NCBI RefSeq assembly: GCF_014779765.1 | Contig: NZ_JACXZA010000008.1 | Span: forward strand, 62,001 to 126,000 | Direction of reading: 5' to 3' | Source: Paenibacillus terricola | Lineage (GTDB): Bacteria; Bacillota; Bacilli; Paenibacillales; Paenibacillaceae | DNA length: 64,000 nt | Shown: positions 43,406 through 51,792 of the stretch, in pieces | How the letters are laid out: each line of letters begins with the position of its first letter | Position numbering within the stretch: position 1 is the first letter of the stretch | Notes under the pieces: generated by a model | The model's input: only the letters and a program-made list of their open reading frames with translations | What the model was told of the DNA's origin: nothing | The model's database searches: none | Program-made: the position numbers and the translations under genes

Positions 43406-43427
43406 GTTGCTATAACGTTTTAGCAAC
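43406..43427. promoter_or_regulatory. LacI-family operator between MFS and LacI genes
   Basis: GTTGCTATAACGTTTTAGCAAC is a 22-bp palindrome with one mismatched pair, centred on CG, the usual form of LacI-family operators. Confidence 0.75.
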
Positions 43428-43564
43428 TAGCCACTAAATCGTAAGTAGATCTTGTGGAAATGTCAAGATCGATGACCCATTCTGGCCGGCATTCAAAGAC
43501 GCAGCAATTGACATTCCCGATGCTTTTCCGTATTAATGGAGTATTAAGAATAGGGAGTGGACGG

Positions 43565-44608
43565 ATGGGTATGTCTACGATTAAGGAAATCGCCGAGAAA
43601 ACGAAGGTTTCCGTAGGAACGGTATCTATCGTTCTCAACGGCCGCGGTGACGAAATGCGCATCTCCAAAAAAACGCAGCAGCGCATCCTAGAAGCTGCGC
43701 AGGGAATCGGTTATGTACCCAATATATCGGCAAGGCGATTGAGACAAACCGGTGGTCGCAGCCTTCCGGTTATCGCCACGTTCTGGCCGTCCGACCTCTC
43801 TTCCGACTTGTTGGGACGTTTCTTCACTGGAGCCCAGAGTTCGATACTGGAACAAGAGCATGCGTTCGAGATGACGATCCAGCCTTTCAAGCGAAAGCAC
43901 ATCCATAGAATAAAGGAAATATGCGACAGCGGCATGTACCATGGCGTGATTCTAACGGGCATCTCAGCAGAGGACCAACGTTATCTTGAAGACAATCCGC
44001 TAAGCGTGCCGACCGTGCTGTTCAACCGCAAGAGCAGTACCTATAGCTGCGTTCATGTCGATACGTATGAGATCGGACGCAAATCGGCAGAATTGTTTGC
44101 GATCCGCGGGCACAAGAAGGTCGGTACGATCGTGCCTGAACATCTCATGAGGTCGGAGAACAATTTGCGCTTCAGGGGGTTCGTCGAGTCATGCGCCAAG
44201 TACGGACTCGAACTGGAGGAGCGGCATATCCAGGCTGCTCCGATGACAATGGAGGGCGGATATGCGGCGGCCAAGACGCTTGTGGAGGGAGGCGGCGAAC
44301 TGCCGACAGGCCTATTCTTTCCGCTGGGAATTATGGCTGTCGCAGCTCTTCCTGTGTTTCATCGCGCAAATATCCAGATTCCCGATGCAATGGAGATTTT
44401 GACGTACGGAGACCATGATGCCGAGAAATACAGCGTTCCGTCCCTCTCGACGGTTAAGCTGCCGGTTGAAGAGATGGCTGCCGCATGCATCCGCTTAGCA
44501 ATGGGACGAATTCTTGATCCCAAGTCGAAGCCTAAAGCAGTCGTGTTCGAGACCCCGTTCATCTTCCGCGAGTCTTGCGGGGGCTTCATCCAGGCCAGTA
44601 TCCAATGA
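43565..44608 (+). CDS. LacI-family transcriptional regulator
   Basis: 347 aa. N-terminal helix-turn-helix and hinge: TIKEIAEKTKVSVGTVSIVLNG with GYVPNISARRLRQ. The effector domain follows (about 65-345; TVLFNRKSSTYSCVHVDTYEIGRKSAEL). The usual hinge LeuAla is replaced by RRL. The start at 43565 has GGGAGTGG upstream; an ATG two codons later is an alternative. It probably represses the divergent MFS gene and the esterase through the shared palindrome. A perfect terminator follows. Confidence 0.9.
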   Translation: MGMSTIKEIAEKTKVSVGTVSIVLNGRGDEMRISKKTQQRILEAAQGIGYVPNISARRLRQTGGRSLPVIATFWPSDLSSDLLGRFFTGAQSSILEQEHAFEMTIQPFKRKHIHRIKEICDSGMYHGVILTGISAEDQRYLEDNPLSVPTVLFNRKSSTYSCVHVDTYEIGRKSAELFAIRGHKKVGTIVPEHLMRSENNLRFRGFVESCAKYGLELEERHIQAAPMTMEGGYAAAKTLVEGGGELPTGLFFPLGIMAVAALPVFHRANIQIPDAMEILTYGDHDAEKYSVPSLSTVKLPVEEMAAACIRLAMGRILDPKSKPKAVVFETPFIFRESCGGFIQASIQ

Positions 44609-44615
44609 AGATGTT

Positions 44616-44657
44616 AAAACAAATAAGGCTGCGTGTAGACGCAGCCTTATTTGTTTT
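44616..44657. terminator. Strong bidirectional terminator
   Basis: An 18-bp perfect stem (44616-44633 with 44640-44657) around TGTAGA, with A and T runs at the ends. Confidence 0.92.
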
Positions 44658-44704
44658 ATATAAGTCGTTTGACTTTTCTAGTCATATTCTTTCAATGAAC
44701 TAAA

Positions 44705-45049
44705 TTATTCTGTAATTAATAATAAGCCGGTATGTTTATCGTCTGACTGTCTGTAGAAAGTAATGGTGGCTTTCCTATCTTTAGTAATTAATACGTAAGA
44801 GTAGGGCTCATCATCTGTCGTGATATTAAAAGTCCAGCCTTCTTCTTTAGATTTATTATCATACCAAGCTATTGTTGCATTGTGTGCTTCGGGTACGGAG
44901 TAGCAAGCCCCGCCCAAGTGAACAATTTCTTCAGGACAAATGGATTTGGATTGACTTGCTCCGGGAGGAAGAGGGATTATTGTATTAGAAGAACATCCAA
45001 CTAAAACTAAGAATAGTAAAAATGGAAACCAAACAAAATATTTTCTCAT
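44705..45049 (-). CDS. Small hypothetical lipoprotein
   Basis: 114 aa. Signal peptide MRKYFVWFPFLLFLVLVGC with lipobox LVGC (Cys about 19), so a membrane-anchored extracytoplasmic protein. The mature part has a Cys pair (SICPEEI and GACYSV). No family recognised. The start at 45049 has GGAGGTGG upstream. Confidence 0.7.
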   Translation of the reverse strand: MRKYFVWFPFLLFLVLVGCSSNTIIPLPPGASQSKSICPEEIVHLGGACYSVPEAHNATIAWYDNKSKEEGWTFNITTDDEPYSYVLITKDRKATITFYRQSDDKHTGLLLITE

Positions 45050-45077
45050 ATATACCACCTCCATTGATTAGACGAAG

Positions 45078-45926
45078 ATGATCTTTGAAGTGTTTCAGTT
45101 CGTTAATTTAGGAAGTAGAATCACAAAAGCGAGGACGGTGTTTGTGGTGGGCGAAAACAATGTAGTTGATTTAGTCATGTTCATGGGGCAATCCAATATG
45201 GCCGGCCGGGGTACTGCTGCTGATGCTCCAATTGTACCTAACGGCTGCGGTTTCGAGTTTAGGGCGATATCTGACCCGACGAAACTTTACCCCATTACGG
45301 AACCATTCGGAGTAAACGAGAACAATGCGATCAGCGGGGTCACAGAATCAACGAAAACAGGCTCGATGATCTCTTCCTTTGCTATAGAGTATTACAAAAT
45401 CACGGGTCGTCCCCTTGTTGCGGTTTCATGTTCCAAAGGAGGAACATCAATCAACTTATGGCAGCCGAACGGGGCATTTCTGGACGATGCCATTGCCCGG
45501 TTTAATTCGGCTAAATCCTGGCTCACAGCTAACGGCTATACCATTAAGAATAAATTCATGGTTTGGTGCCAAGGGGAGACAGACGGCGATAATGCGATGA
45601 CGACGGCAGATTATACAGCCCGAATGAAGGCAATGATTAATGGCATGGCGGAGGCCGGAATCGATCGATGCTACGTCGTTCGAATCGGGAACCATCGAGA
45701 CGATGCTTCCCTTTATGAACCGATCATTCAAGCGCAAACCGATCTGTGCAATACATACGAGAAAGCGGTTCTTGTCTCGACCAAATTTGCAGGAATGGCT
45801 GCAGCGGGGTTAATGAAGGATCCGTTCCACTATACGCAAGCCGGCTATAATAGGACTGGTGCCGACGCTGGCATGAACACAGCGCTTCATATTGAATCAC
45901 TATCTATTAATTTATTTAATAGCTGA
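45078..45926 (+). CDS. SGNH-type carbohydrate acetylesterase (CE6/SASA domain)
   Basis: 282 aa. Block I FMGQSNMAGRG holds the nucleophile Ser (residue 39), MVWCQGETDG is the oxyanion block, and DPFHYTQAGYNRTG carries the catalytic Asp and His. These are the marks of the sialate-O-acetylesterase-domain (CE6) hydrolases that deacetylate xylan. No signal peptide is visible. The first 30 residues do not look like part of the domain, and the true start may be a GTG at 45138-45146 behind GAGGACG. Confidence 0.75.
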   Translation: MIFEVFQFVNLGSRITKARTVFVVGENNVVDLVMFMGQSNMAGRGTAADAPIVPNGCGFEFRAISDPTKLYPITEPFGVNENNAISGVTESTKTGSMISSFAIEYYKITGRPLVAVSCSKGGTSINLWQPNGAFLDDAIARFNSAKSWLTANGYTIKNKFMVWCQGETDGDNAMTTADYTARMKAMINGMAEAGIDRCYVVRIGNHRDDASLYEPIIQAQTDLCNTYEKAVLVSTKFAGMAAAGLMKDPFHYTQAGYNRTGADAGMNTALHIESLSINLFNS

Positions 45927-46049
45927 TATCACGAATATTAATTTCATCTATATCAGTGTCATGGATATAATTAACTATAGCTAAGCGCTAATGAGTTGAT
46001 TAACGCCATTTATGGTCAAACCTATTTACACTGACGGGAGAGTTGGTCC

Positions 46050-47345
46050 ATGGGGCATCATACAGATTTTTTGAACATGAATATAGAGCAATTAAACCAG
46101 CATTATGCGTCTCTTAAAGAAAGATATGATGAGTATAAGAATCAGAATATGAAATTAGATATGTCTAGAGGGAAACCATGTCCTGAACAGCTAGAGTTAT
46201 CAAAGAGCATGCTCGATACGGTCACATCCAGTGATCGTTTACAAGCATCGGATGGATCGGATTGTCTCAATTATGGCGGTGTTGATGGGATACCCGAAGC
46301 GAAAGAGCTTTTTGCACAAATACTTGGGGTAAGTTCAAATGAAGTTATTATCGGTGGAAGCTCAAGTCTTACGATGATGCACGATACGATTAGCCGAGCG
46401 ATGCTTCACGGTGTTTATGGCAGCGAGCAACCGTGGGTGAAACAACCAACAGTTAAATTCTTGTGTCCAAGCCCGGGTTACGACAGACATTTTGCTATAT
46501 GTGAACTGTTGAATATTGAGATGATCGTAGTGGATATGCTTCATGATGGTCCGGATATGGATGCGGTTGAGGCACTGGTTAGTCAGGATGATTCGATTAA
46601 AGGAATATGGTGTGTTCCCAAATACAGCAACCCTGATGGGATCACGTATTCGCATCAGGTTGTCAATAGGCTTGCCAACATGAAGACGAAGGCGAGAGAT
46701 TTTAGAATTTTCTGGGATGACGCGTACAGTGTACATCATCTGACTGACCAACCAGATCCGTTGACGAATGTGCTAAGCGCATGTAAAGAAGCCGGAAATC
46801 CTGACCGTGTATTTCTATTCTGCTCCACCTCCAAGATCACTTTCCCAGGAGCGGGTGTTGCTGCTATGGCCGGAAGCGTCGAGAACATCAATTACATGCG
46901 GAGCCTGATTTCTGTCCAGACCATTGGTCCCGATAAGATTAACCAGTTGAGACATACCCGATTCCTGAAGGATATGGATCATGTAAGAAGTCATATGGCC
47001 AAACATGCCGCTATTCTTAAACCTAAATTTGAGATGGTCTTGGGTAAGTTAGAATCAGAACTTGACGGGAAGAATATCGCATTCTGGAACAAACCAAACG
47101 GAGGATATTTCATTAGTTTGAATACACTGGACGGTTGTGCCAAGATTGCGGTGAAAATGGCAGCCGATGCCGGGGTTACATTGACTGCGGCAGGAGCGAC
47201 ATTCCCTTATGGACGAGACCCACGTGACCGTAATATACGCATTGCCCCCTCATTTCCATCTGTGAAAGAACTAGAGAAATCGATCGAGGTATTAAGCATT
47301 TGTATCCAACTGGCAAGCATCGATAAAATTTTGTTAGAGCAATAG
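46050..47345 (+). CDS. Class I/II PLP aminotransferase (type Ic aspartate-aminotransferase-like)
   Basis: 431 aa. PLP-enzyme features: SSSLTMMHD after IIGG, CPSPGYDRHF, the WDDAY motif with YSNPDGI, and the Lys that binds PLP in STSKITFPGAG (about 263). N-terminal MSRGKPCPEQLELS is typical of the type Ic aminotransferase family. GGGAG precedes the ATG. Strong terminator downstream. It is separated by its terminator from the carrier-protein cluster, so probably not part of it. Confidence 0.88.
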   Translation: MGHHTDFLNMNIEQLNQHYASLKERYDEYKNQNMKLDMSRGKPCPEQLELSKSMLDTVTSSDRLQASDGSDCLNYGGVDGIPEAKELFAQILGVSSNEVIIGGSSSLTMMHDTISRAMLHGVYGSEQPWVKQPTVKFLCPSPGYDRHFAICELLNIEMIVVDMLHDGPDMDAVEALVSQDDSIKGIWCVPKYSNPDGITYSHQVVNRLANMKTKARDFRIFWDDAYSVHHLTDQPDPLTNVLSACKEAGNPDRVFLFCSTSKITFPGAGVAAMAGSVENINYMRSLISVQTIGPDKINQLRHTRFLKDMDHVRSHMAKHAAILKPKFEMVLGKLESELDGKNIAFWNKPNGGYFISLNTLDGCAKIAVKMAADAGVTLTAAGATFPYGRDPRDRNIRIAPSFPSVKELEKSIEVLSICIQLASIDKILLEQ

Positions 47346-47374
47346 TGGCTACTTCGGCCTTGCAAGTTTAACCG

Positions 47375-47417
47375 GAGACTTTCAATCTGTCGACAGATTG
47401 GAAGTCTCTTTTTTTTT
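47375..47417 (+). terminator. Strong Rho-independent terminator
   Basis: GAGACTTTCAATCTGTC pairs with GACAGATTGGAAGTCTC (47375-47391 with 47392-47408, one G-T pair), followed by nine T. Confidence 0.88.
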
Positions 47418-47474
47418 CAGCCGGATTGTAAATCCACATTGCTTGTTTCATAAAACCGGTACCTCTGGAAGCGC

Positions 47475-47503
47475 TTGTATTGAAAATATGAAACGCATAT
47501 AAA
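47475..47503 (+). promoter_or_regulatory. Sigma-A promoter of the amino-group carrier protein cluster
   Basis: TTGTAT, 17 bp and TATAAA. About 155 bp of untranslated leader follow before the LysW-like gene, in which I recognise no T-box or other riboswitch. Confidence 0.55.
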
Positions 47504-47660
47504 AGTTATCTATTATGGAAGCAATTGACTGATAGGGGTTCGAATGTTAAAGTGAACTCAACTTTCAATTCTAACTTAGCCGCTGGGAATTGTAAGTTTA
47601 AGCTAAGGGGAATAGAGGTTGATCTTATTGGGCTCACAAATTGAGGGAGGTGCAAGGATA

Positions 47661-47834
47661 ATGGCAGATTTGAGCTGCTTGGTTTGCAAATCGGAAATCG
47701 AGCTGGGAGAGCAAGTATCGACAGGTGAAATCGTAGAATGCGAATCATGTGGTCAAGAGCACGAGGTACAAGTCCAATCCAATCTCGTAACGATCGCTCT
47801 GGCTCCGGAAATCGAAGAAACTTGGGGAGAGTAG
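47661..47834 (+). CDS. lysW: LysW-like amino-group carrier protein
   Basis: 57 aa. Zinc ribbon of two CxxC pairs (Cys6/9 and Cys27/30) in a very acidic protein that ends ETWGE, the C-terminal signature of LysW/amino-group carrier proteins (usually EDWGE), whose last Glu gamma-carboxylate is joined to the amino group of the substrate. The start at 47661 follows GGGAGG and AAGGA. It heads an operon of LysX, LysY, LysZ and LysK homologues, which fixes the role: it protects the alpha-amino group and serves as a handle for pathway enzymes. Confidence 0.92.
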   Translation: MADLSCLVCKSEIELGEQVSTGEIVECESCGQEHEVQVQSNLVTIALAPEIEETWGE

Positions 47835-47844
47835 GAGAGTGAAT

Positions 47845-48735
47845 ATGGATCAGCGGATTTTATTGTGCGTAACGAAGCTGCGCGAAGAGGAGCAGCTTAT
47901 CATACAGCATCTGAACGAAGAGGGCATTCAGGTCGAAGTCAATTTGGACTCTATGGATCTGCCGCTTGGAGCGGGGGCTGCCGATTCCTACGGCCTTGCG
48001 CTTATCCGCTGCCTATCACAGAAAAATGCGCTTAGTCGATCCCATCTGCTTGATCTAGCCGGTTATGACACTTTGAATACGAATCAGGCCATAGCCGTAT
48101 GCACGAATAAAATTCATCAAGCCATTGTGTTCGATAATGCCGGCGTTCCTCAACCGAGATTTCAAATTGCTTTCACGCCTGCGAAGCTCTCCGAAGGTTT
48201 GCAAACATTCGGAGACTTATGCGTCATTAAGCCGGCCACCTCGTCATGGGGAAGAGGAATCGCGCGAATTACCGGCAAAGAATGCCTGGATGGATGGCTG
48301 GCCGCAAGGGAATCTGTAGACCCTGCACACCAATCGTTCCCAGTGCTAGTGCAGGAGTATATAGAGAAGGGGGATTATGATATACGGGTCGTCATTGTCG
48401 GTCGAACTCCGATTGCAGCATTCCGAAGAGTATCGGCCGAGAATTGGAAAACGAATACGCATCTTGGCGCGGAAATTGAGCCGATTGCCGTTAACGAGGA
48501 AATCGCGGCCATTTGCAACCAGTTGGTGGAAGTGCTGGGCGAAGGAATATATGGCGCCGATCTGTTCTTCGACTACACGCAGTTGCGCTATGTGGTCTGC
48601 GAAGTCAATCAAAACCCGGAATTCGCCAAGTCATGGAAAATCCATGGCGTCAATGTCGCGAAGCATATAGCGCTATATGTCAAAGATACAATCGAACAGA
48701 AAAAAGGAGCTCAACTCGCGCTAAATACCAAGTAA
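47845..48735 (+). CDS. lysX: LysX-like ATP-grasp ligase (carrier protein loading)
   Basis: 296 aa RimK/LysX-type ATP-grasp enzyme. KPATSSWGRGIARI is the ATP loop (about 130), VLVQEYIEKGDYDIRVVIVG the hinge, and CEVNQNPEF the metal-binding motif (N-x-N). It should form the isopeptide bond between the carrier protein's terminal Glu and the alpha-amino group of glutamate or aminoadipate. Start at 47845 behind TAGGAGAG, eleven bases after the carrier stop. Glutamate versus aminoadipate cannot be decided by eye. Confidence 0.88.
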   Translation: MDQRILLCVTKLREEEQLIIQHLNEEGIQVEVNLDSMDLPLGAGAADSYGLALIRCLSQKNALSRSHLLDLAGYDTLNTNQAIAVCTNKIHQAIVFDNAGVPQPRFQIAFTPAKLSEGLQTFGDLCVIKPATSSWGRGIARITGKECLDGWLAARESVDPAHQSFPVLVQEYIEKGDYDIRVVIVGRTPIAAFRRVSAENWKTNTHLGAEIEPIAVNEEIAAICNQLVEVLGEGIYGADLFFDYTQLRYVVCEVNQNPEFAKSWKIHGVNVAKHIALYVKDTIEQKKGAQLALNTK

Positions 48736-48755
48736 ATGGGGAGGCAATATTGTAA

Positions 48756-49418
48756 ATGAGCGGTGTGCTGACCAAACCTGAAGACGTGATCCGGAAGGAA
48801 GATTATTTTTCGTTATCCTTTGTGCTTTCTAGAGTTTTAAACTCCGGCGTTATTATGAGCATCGAGAAAAACGACCACGAATTGAAGGGCTTGGAGAAAA
48901 GCATCGCTAAACTGACAGGACTGAAATATGTATCCTTATTCAACAGCTTTACAGGCGCTATACACGGTGCATTGTGGGGGCAGGATCTGGGCTATGGTTC
49001 TTCCGCGCGGCTTGATCATCCGAGTGAACAGGAGAACAAATTCGTGCAGTGGCTGGGAGTGCTCACCTCCTCTGATCCGCATGTGAATGCTGCTTATACG
49101 TCCATCTCCGTTAATTGGGGCAACATTGACCAGTTGGAACGGCTAATTGCCGGTGCTGTAGGCAGGGCGCAGGTACTTGTGATCGACTTTACAGGGTTAG
49201 GCTTCGGGCCGGCAGCGTCGATCGCCGCTAATGACGAGAACATCTGGAAAAAAGCGGAGCGGCTCAAAATATTCGGCGCCTTCGATTTGCAAACGATGTG
49301 GACGCAGGAAGAGAGCGAGCCTGAGCTGCAGCCGGCTGCGCAGTTCAACTATAGACTGAGCCCGCTTGTTGCGGCATGCGTGAAAATTGCTCTACTAAGG
49401 AGGAATTCGAACGGATGA
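48756..49418 (+). CDS. Truncated DegT/DnrJ-type aminotransferase-like protein lacking the PLP lysine
   Basis: 220 aa. It aligns with the large-domain core of DegT-family aminotransferases (GLKYVSLFNSFTGAIHGALWG for the usual SGTAALHLAL block; QFNYRLSPLVAACVKIALL for YRMSELQAA), but the stretch with the Schiff-base Lys and the C-terminal small domain are absent. It cannot be a complete PLP enzyme. Its stop overlaps the start of the full DegT enzyme by four bases, so the two are made together and may form a heteromer with this chain as structural or regulatory subunit. GGGGAGG precedes the ATG. Confidence 0.65.
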   Translation: MSGVLTKPEDVIRKEDYFSLSFVLSRVLNSGVIMSIEKNDHELKGLEKSIAKLTGLKYVSLFNSFTGAIHGALWGQDLGYGSSARLDHPSEQENKFVQWLGVLTSSDPHVNAAYTSISVNWGNIDQLERLIAGAVGRAQVLVIDFTGLGFGPAASIAANDENIWKKAERLKIFGAFDLQTMWTQEESEPELQPAAQFNYRLSPLVAACVKIALLRRNSNG

Positions 49419-50740
49419 AAACAGACTTTATCCGCAAACCGCTTGATTTGCCATCGGACGAATGGATACAGGCTCCGCTTGCTTATCAAGGGGGACCCGC
49501 TGTTCTGCCTGAAGATGTAAGAAAGACGAACTTCCCGATCATTACGAAGGAAGATGTCATTCAAATGCTTGTCTCCATCCAACAGGATGGAGACAAGGTG
49601 GTGGAAGAATTTCAGGAGGCATACCGTCAATATGTGGGTGCCAATTATGCGATCGCAACGGCCTCCGGAACCTCTAGTCTGCACCTGGCGTTAGTCGGGG
49701 CGGGCGTCCAGCCGGGCGATGAGGTAATCGTGCCTGCGTTTACATTCATCGCTACCGCGCAGGCGGTAGTGGCAGCCAAGGCGATTCCGATCTTCGTCGA
49801 TATCGACCCTGTTACGTACTGCTTGGATCCTTCGAAGGTTGAAGATGCCATTACGCGAAAGACAAAGGCAATTATGCCTGTCCATGTACACGGACTTCCG
49901 GCAGATCTGCCTGCTTTAAGCGGAATCGCCAATCAATATTCGCTTCGTTTGGTTGAAGATGCCTCCCACGCGCATTCGGCCTCGATTCATGGCCGGTTGG
50001 CAGGTTCGATCGGGGATAGTGCCGGACAAAGCTTAATGGCGGACAAAAACTTCCCAGTAGGCGGAGAAGGCGGCATCGCTTTCTTCAAAGAGAAAGAAGA
50101 TTATAAACGGGCGCTCGATTTCCTGAACACATCCGGTATTGATTACCGAATGTCGTGGATTGCGGCAGCCTTTGGTCTCAGCCAATTAGATCGCCTTCCC
50201 TATTACGATGCGATTCGCGCGCGCAATGCAGCTTACTTGACGAAAGCATTGGCGGAGACGAAGCTATTCAGCGGCCCGCATGTGCCGGGCGGCTATAAGC
50301 ATAGCTACAACATGTACCGGGTGAAGCTGTCGCCGGAGCGACTGGGACTGGACGATCTGGAGGATTTCCGAGTGAAGGACGCGATTCAGCAGCTCATTCA
50401 GCTTGAAGGCGTCTACGCTAGGGAATGGCAGAACGTGCCGATTCCGGGGCATCTCCCATTCCAGAATCGGAAAGGCTTCGGCAACGGGTATCCTTTCACG
50501 CTGTCGGACCGTAAAGATTTCGGTTATGACGTCAATCGATTCCCTGTGACGTTAAACATGCTGCGCAATTCCTTAACGATCTGCCGCGAGCTTCGAACGC
50601 CGATTGAATATGAGCGCATCCAAGCTTACGCGCTGGCGTTCAAGAAAATCGATGCGAACCCGCATATTATACGTGAGCTTGTCGAGCGAGGCGGCGGCGA
50701 GCTGAAATCTCCTTATGAAAGGGATGCCAGATTAGGATGA
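49415..50740 (+). CDS. DegT/DnrJ/EryC1/StrS-family PLP aminotransferase
   Basis: 441 aa. The block TASGTSSLHLALVGAG, DEVIVPAFTFIATAQAV, VHVHGLPAD, EDASHAHSA and the PLP Lys in MADKNFPVGGEGG identify a DegT-family aminotransferase with complete catalytic residues. It should aminate a keto group on the carrier-bound chain, for instance after the transketolase step. AAGGAGG precedes the start at 49415. It overlaps both neighbours by ATGA. Confidence 0.88.
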   Translation: MKTDFIRKPLDLPSDEWIQAPLAYQGGPAVLPEDVRKTNFPIITKEDVIQMLVSIQQDGDKVVEEFQEAYRQYVGANYAIATASGTSSLHLALVGAGVQPGDEVIVPAFTFIATAQAVVAAKAIPIFVDIDPVTYCLDPSKVEDAITRKTKAIMPVHVHGLPADLPALSGIANQYSLRLVEDASHAHSASIHGRLAGSIGDSAGQSLMADKNFPVGGEGGIAFFKEKEDYKRALDFLNTSGIDYRMSWIAAAFGLSQLDRLPYYDAIRARNAAYLTKALAETKLFSGPHVPGGYKHSYNMYRVKLSPERLGLDDLEDFRVKDAIQQLIQLEGVYAREWQNVPIPGHLPFQNRKGFGNGYPFTLSDRKDFGYDVNRFPVTLNMLRNSLTICRELRTPIEYERIQAYALAFKKIDANPHIIRELVERGGGELKSPYERDARLG

Positions 50741-51792
50741 GTGCGAACGCATCCCCAGGCCGAATCAGAACAGCCATTCTCGGCGGCAGCGGGTTCACTG
50801 GCGCCGAGCTGTACAGGCTGCTCAGCAGGCATCCTCAATTCGAAGTGGCGTTCATCTCTTCCGAATCGAGAGCGGGCTACCCGGTTGATAAATACTTTAT
50901 TGGTTCCGTTCATAAGAAAAAGCCAAGCGCGCTCAAATTCAGCAAGCTGGCGGAGCTTGACGGCCATTATGATGCTATCTTTTCTTGCTTGCCTACGGGA
51001 GCATTACCGGAAATTATCCATCAAGTGGCGGAGCATGCGCAATACATTTTCAATGTGAGCGGCGATTATCGTCTCTCCGATCCTACCTTATTAAACGAAC
51101 ATTATCCGAAGACGCTCAAACATGCATTCGAAGAGAACAAACATTATTTTATACCGGAGTTTAGTGAAGTAGACCGCTCGGCGAAGGTCGTCAACTTGCC
51201 GGGCTGCATGGCGGTCGCGTCGATTTATACGCTCTATCCGCTCGTGGCTCATGACCTGATTGAAGCGAAGGTTGTAACTGACGCCAAGACGGGTTCAAGC
51301 GGTGGCGGCAAATCGACGTCCGAGCATCATGCGGAACGCGCCAACAACTTCAGAGCCTTCAAGCTTCATGGGCATCGTCATCGACCGGAAATCGAGTATG
51401 CGCTGCAGCTCCACCTTGATCGGACGGTTCAATTACAGTTTTCCGTGTTTAGCTTGGATTTGCCAAGAGGAATCATGGCGACGTCGTATACGACCTTAAA
51501 GGAGCAGGTGAGCGCTGTTGATGTGAAAAAGGCGTTCTATAGCGCTTATTCGTCCAAGCCGTTCCTTCATTATTTCAATTCGGGCAGCTCATCTCCCATG
51601 ATCAAGACGGTTGTAGGAACAAACTATGCGGAGATTGGCGCTTACGTGGTAGGACGCAGCTGCGTTTCGCTTGCTACAATCGATAATTTGATCAAAGGGG
51701 CTGCTGGACAAGCGATTCAGGCGGCAAATCTTTATTTCGGCTTTCCAGAAGAAGAAGGTTTGCTGTTCGAAGGGGAAGGAGCGTGGCCTTAA
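50737..51792 (+). CDS. lysY: LysY/ArgC-like acyl-phosphate reductase
   Basis: 351 aa. NADPH motif AILGGSGFTGAEL, the active-site Cys in LPGCMAVAS and the His region KLHGHRHRPE mark an N-acetyl-glutamyl-phosphate reductase/LysY. It should reduce the carrier-bound acyl phosphate to the semialdehyde, the acceptor for the transketolase. Translationally coupled at both ends (ATGA before, TAATG after). Confidence 0.9.
   Translation: MSANASPGRIRTAILGGSGFTGAELYRLLSRHPQFEVAFISSESRAGYPVDKYFIGSVHKKKPSALKFSKLAELDGHYDAIFSCLPTGALPEIIHQVAEHAQYIFNVSGDYRLSDPTLLNEHYPKTLKHAFEENKHYFIPEFSEVDRSAKVVNLPGCMAVASIYTLYPLVAHDLIEAKVVTDAKTGSSGGGKSTSEHHAERANNFRAFKLHGHRHRPEIEYALQLHLDRTVQLQFSVFSLDLPRGIMATSYTTLKEQVSAVDVKKAFYSAYSSKPFLHYFNSGSSSPMIKTVVGTNYAEIGAYVVGRSCVSLATIDNLIKGAAGQAIQAANLYFGFPEEEGLLFEGEGAWP

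Noticed and set aside
46050-47345. Aminotransferase as first gene of the carrier-protein cluster
   Set aside because: A strong terminator and a new promoter lie between it and the LysW gene, so membership cannot be supported.
47466-47482. TGGAAGCGCTTGTA as a cre site
   Set aside because: Three mismatches to the consensus at conserved positions, and it overlaps the better-supported -35 element.
47503-47660. T-box or lysine riboswitch in the leader of the carrier-protein operon
   Set aside because: No T-box sequence, no attenuator hairpin with T run, and no lysine-riboswitch core could be seen.
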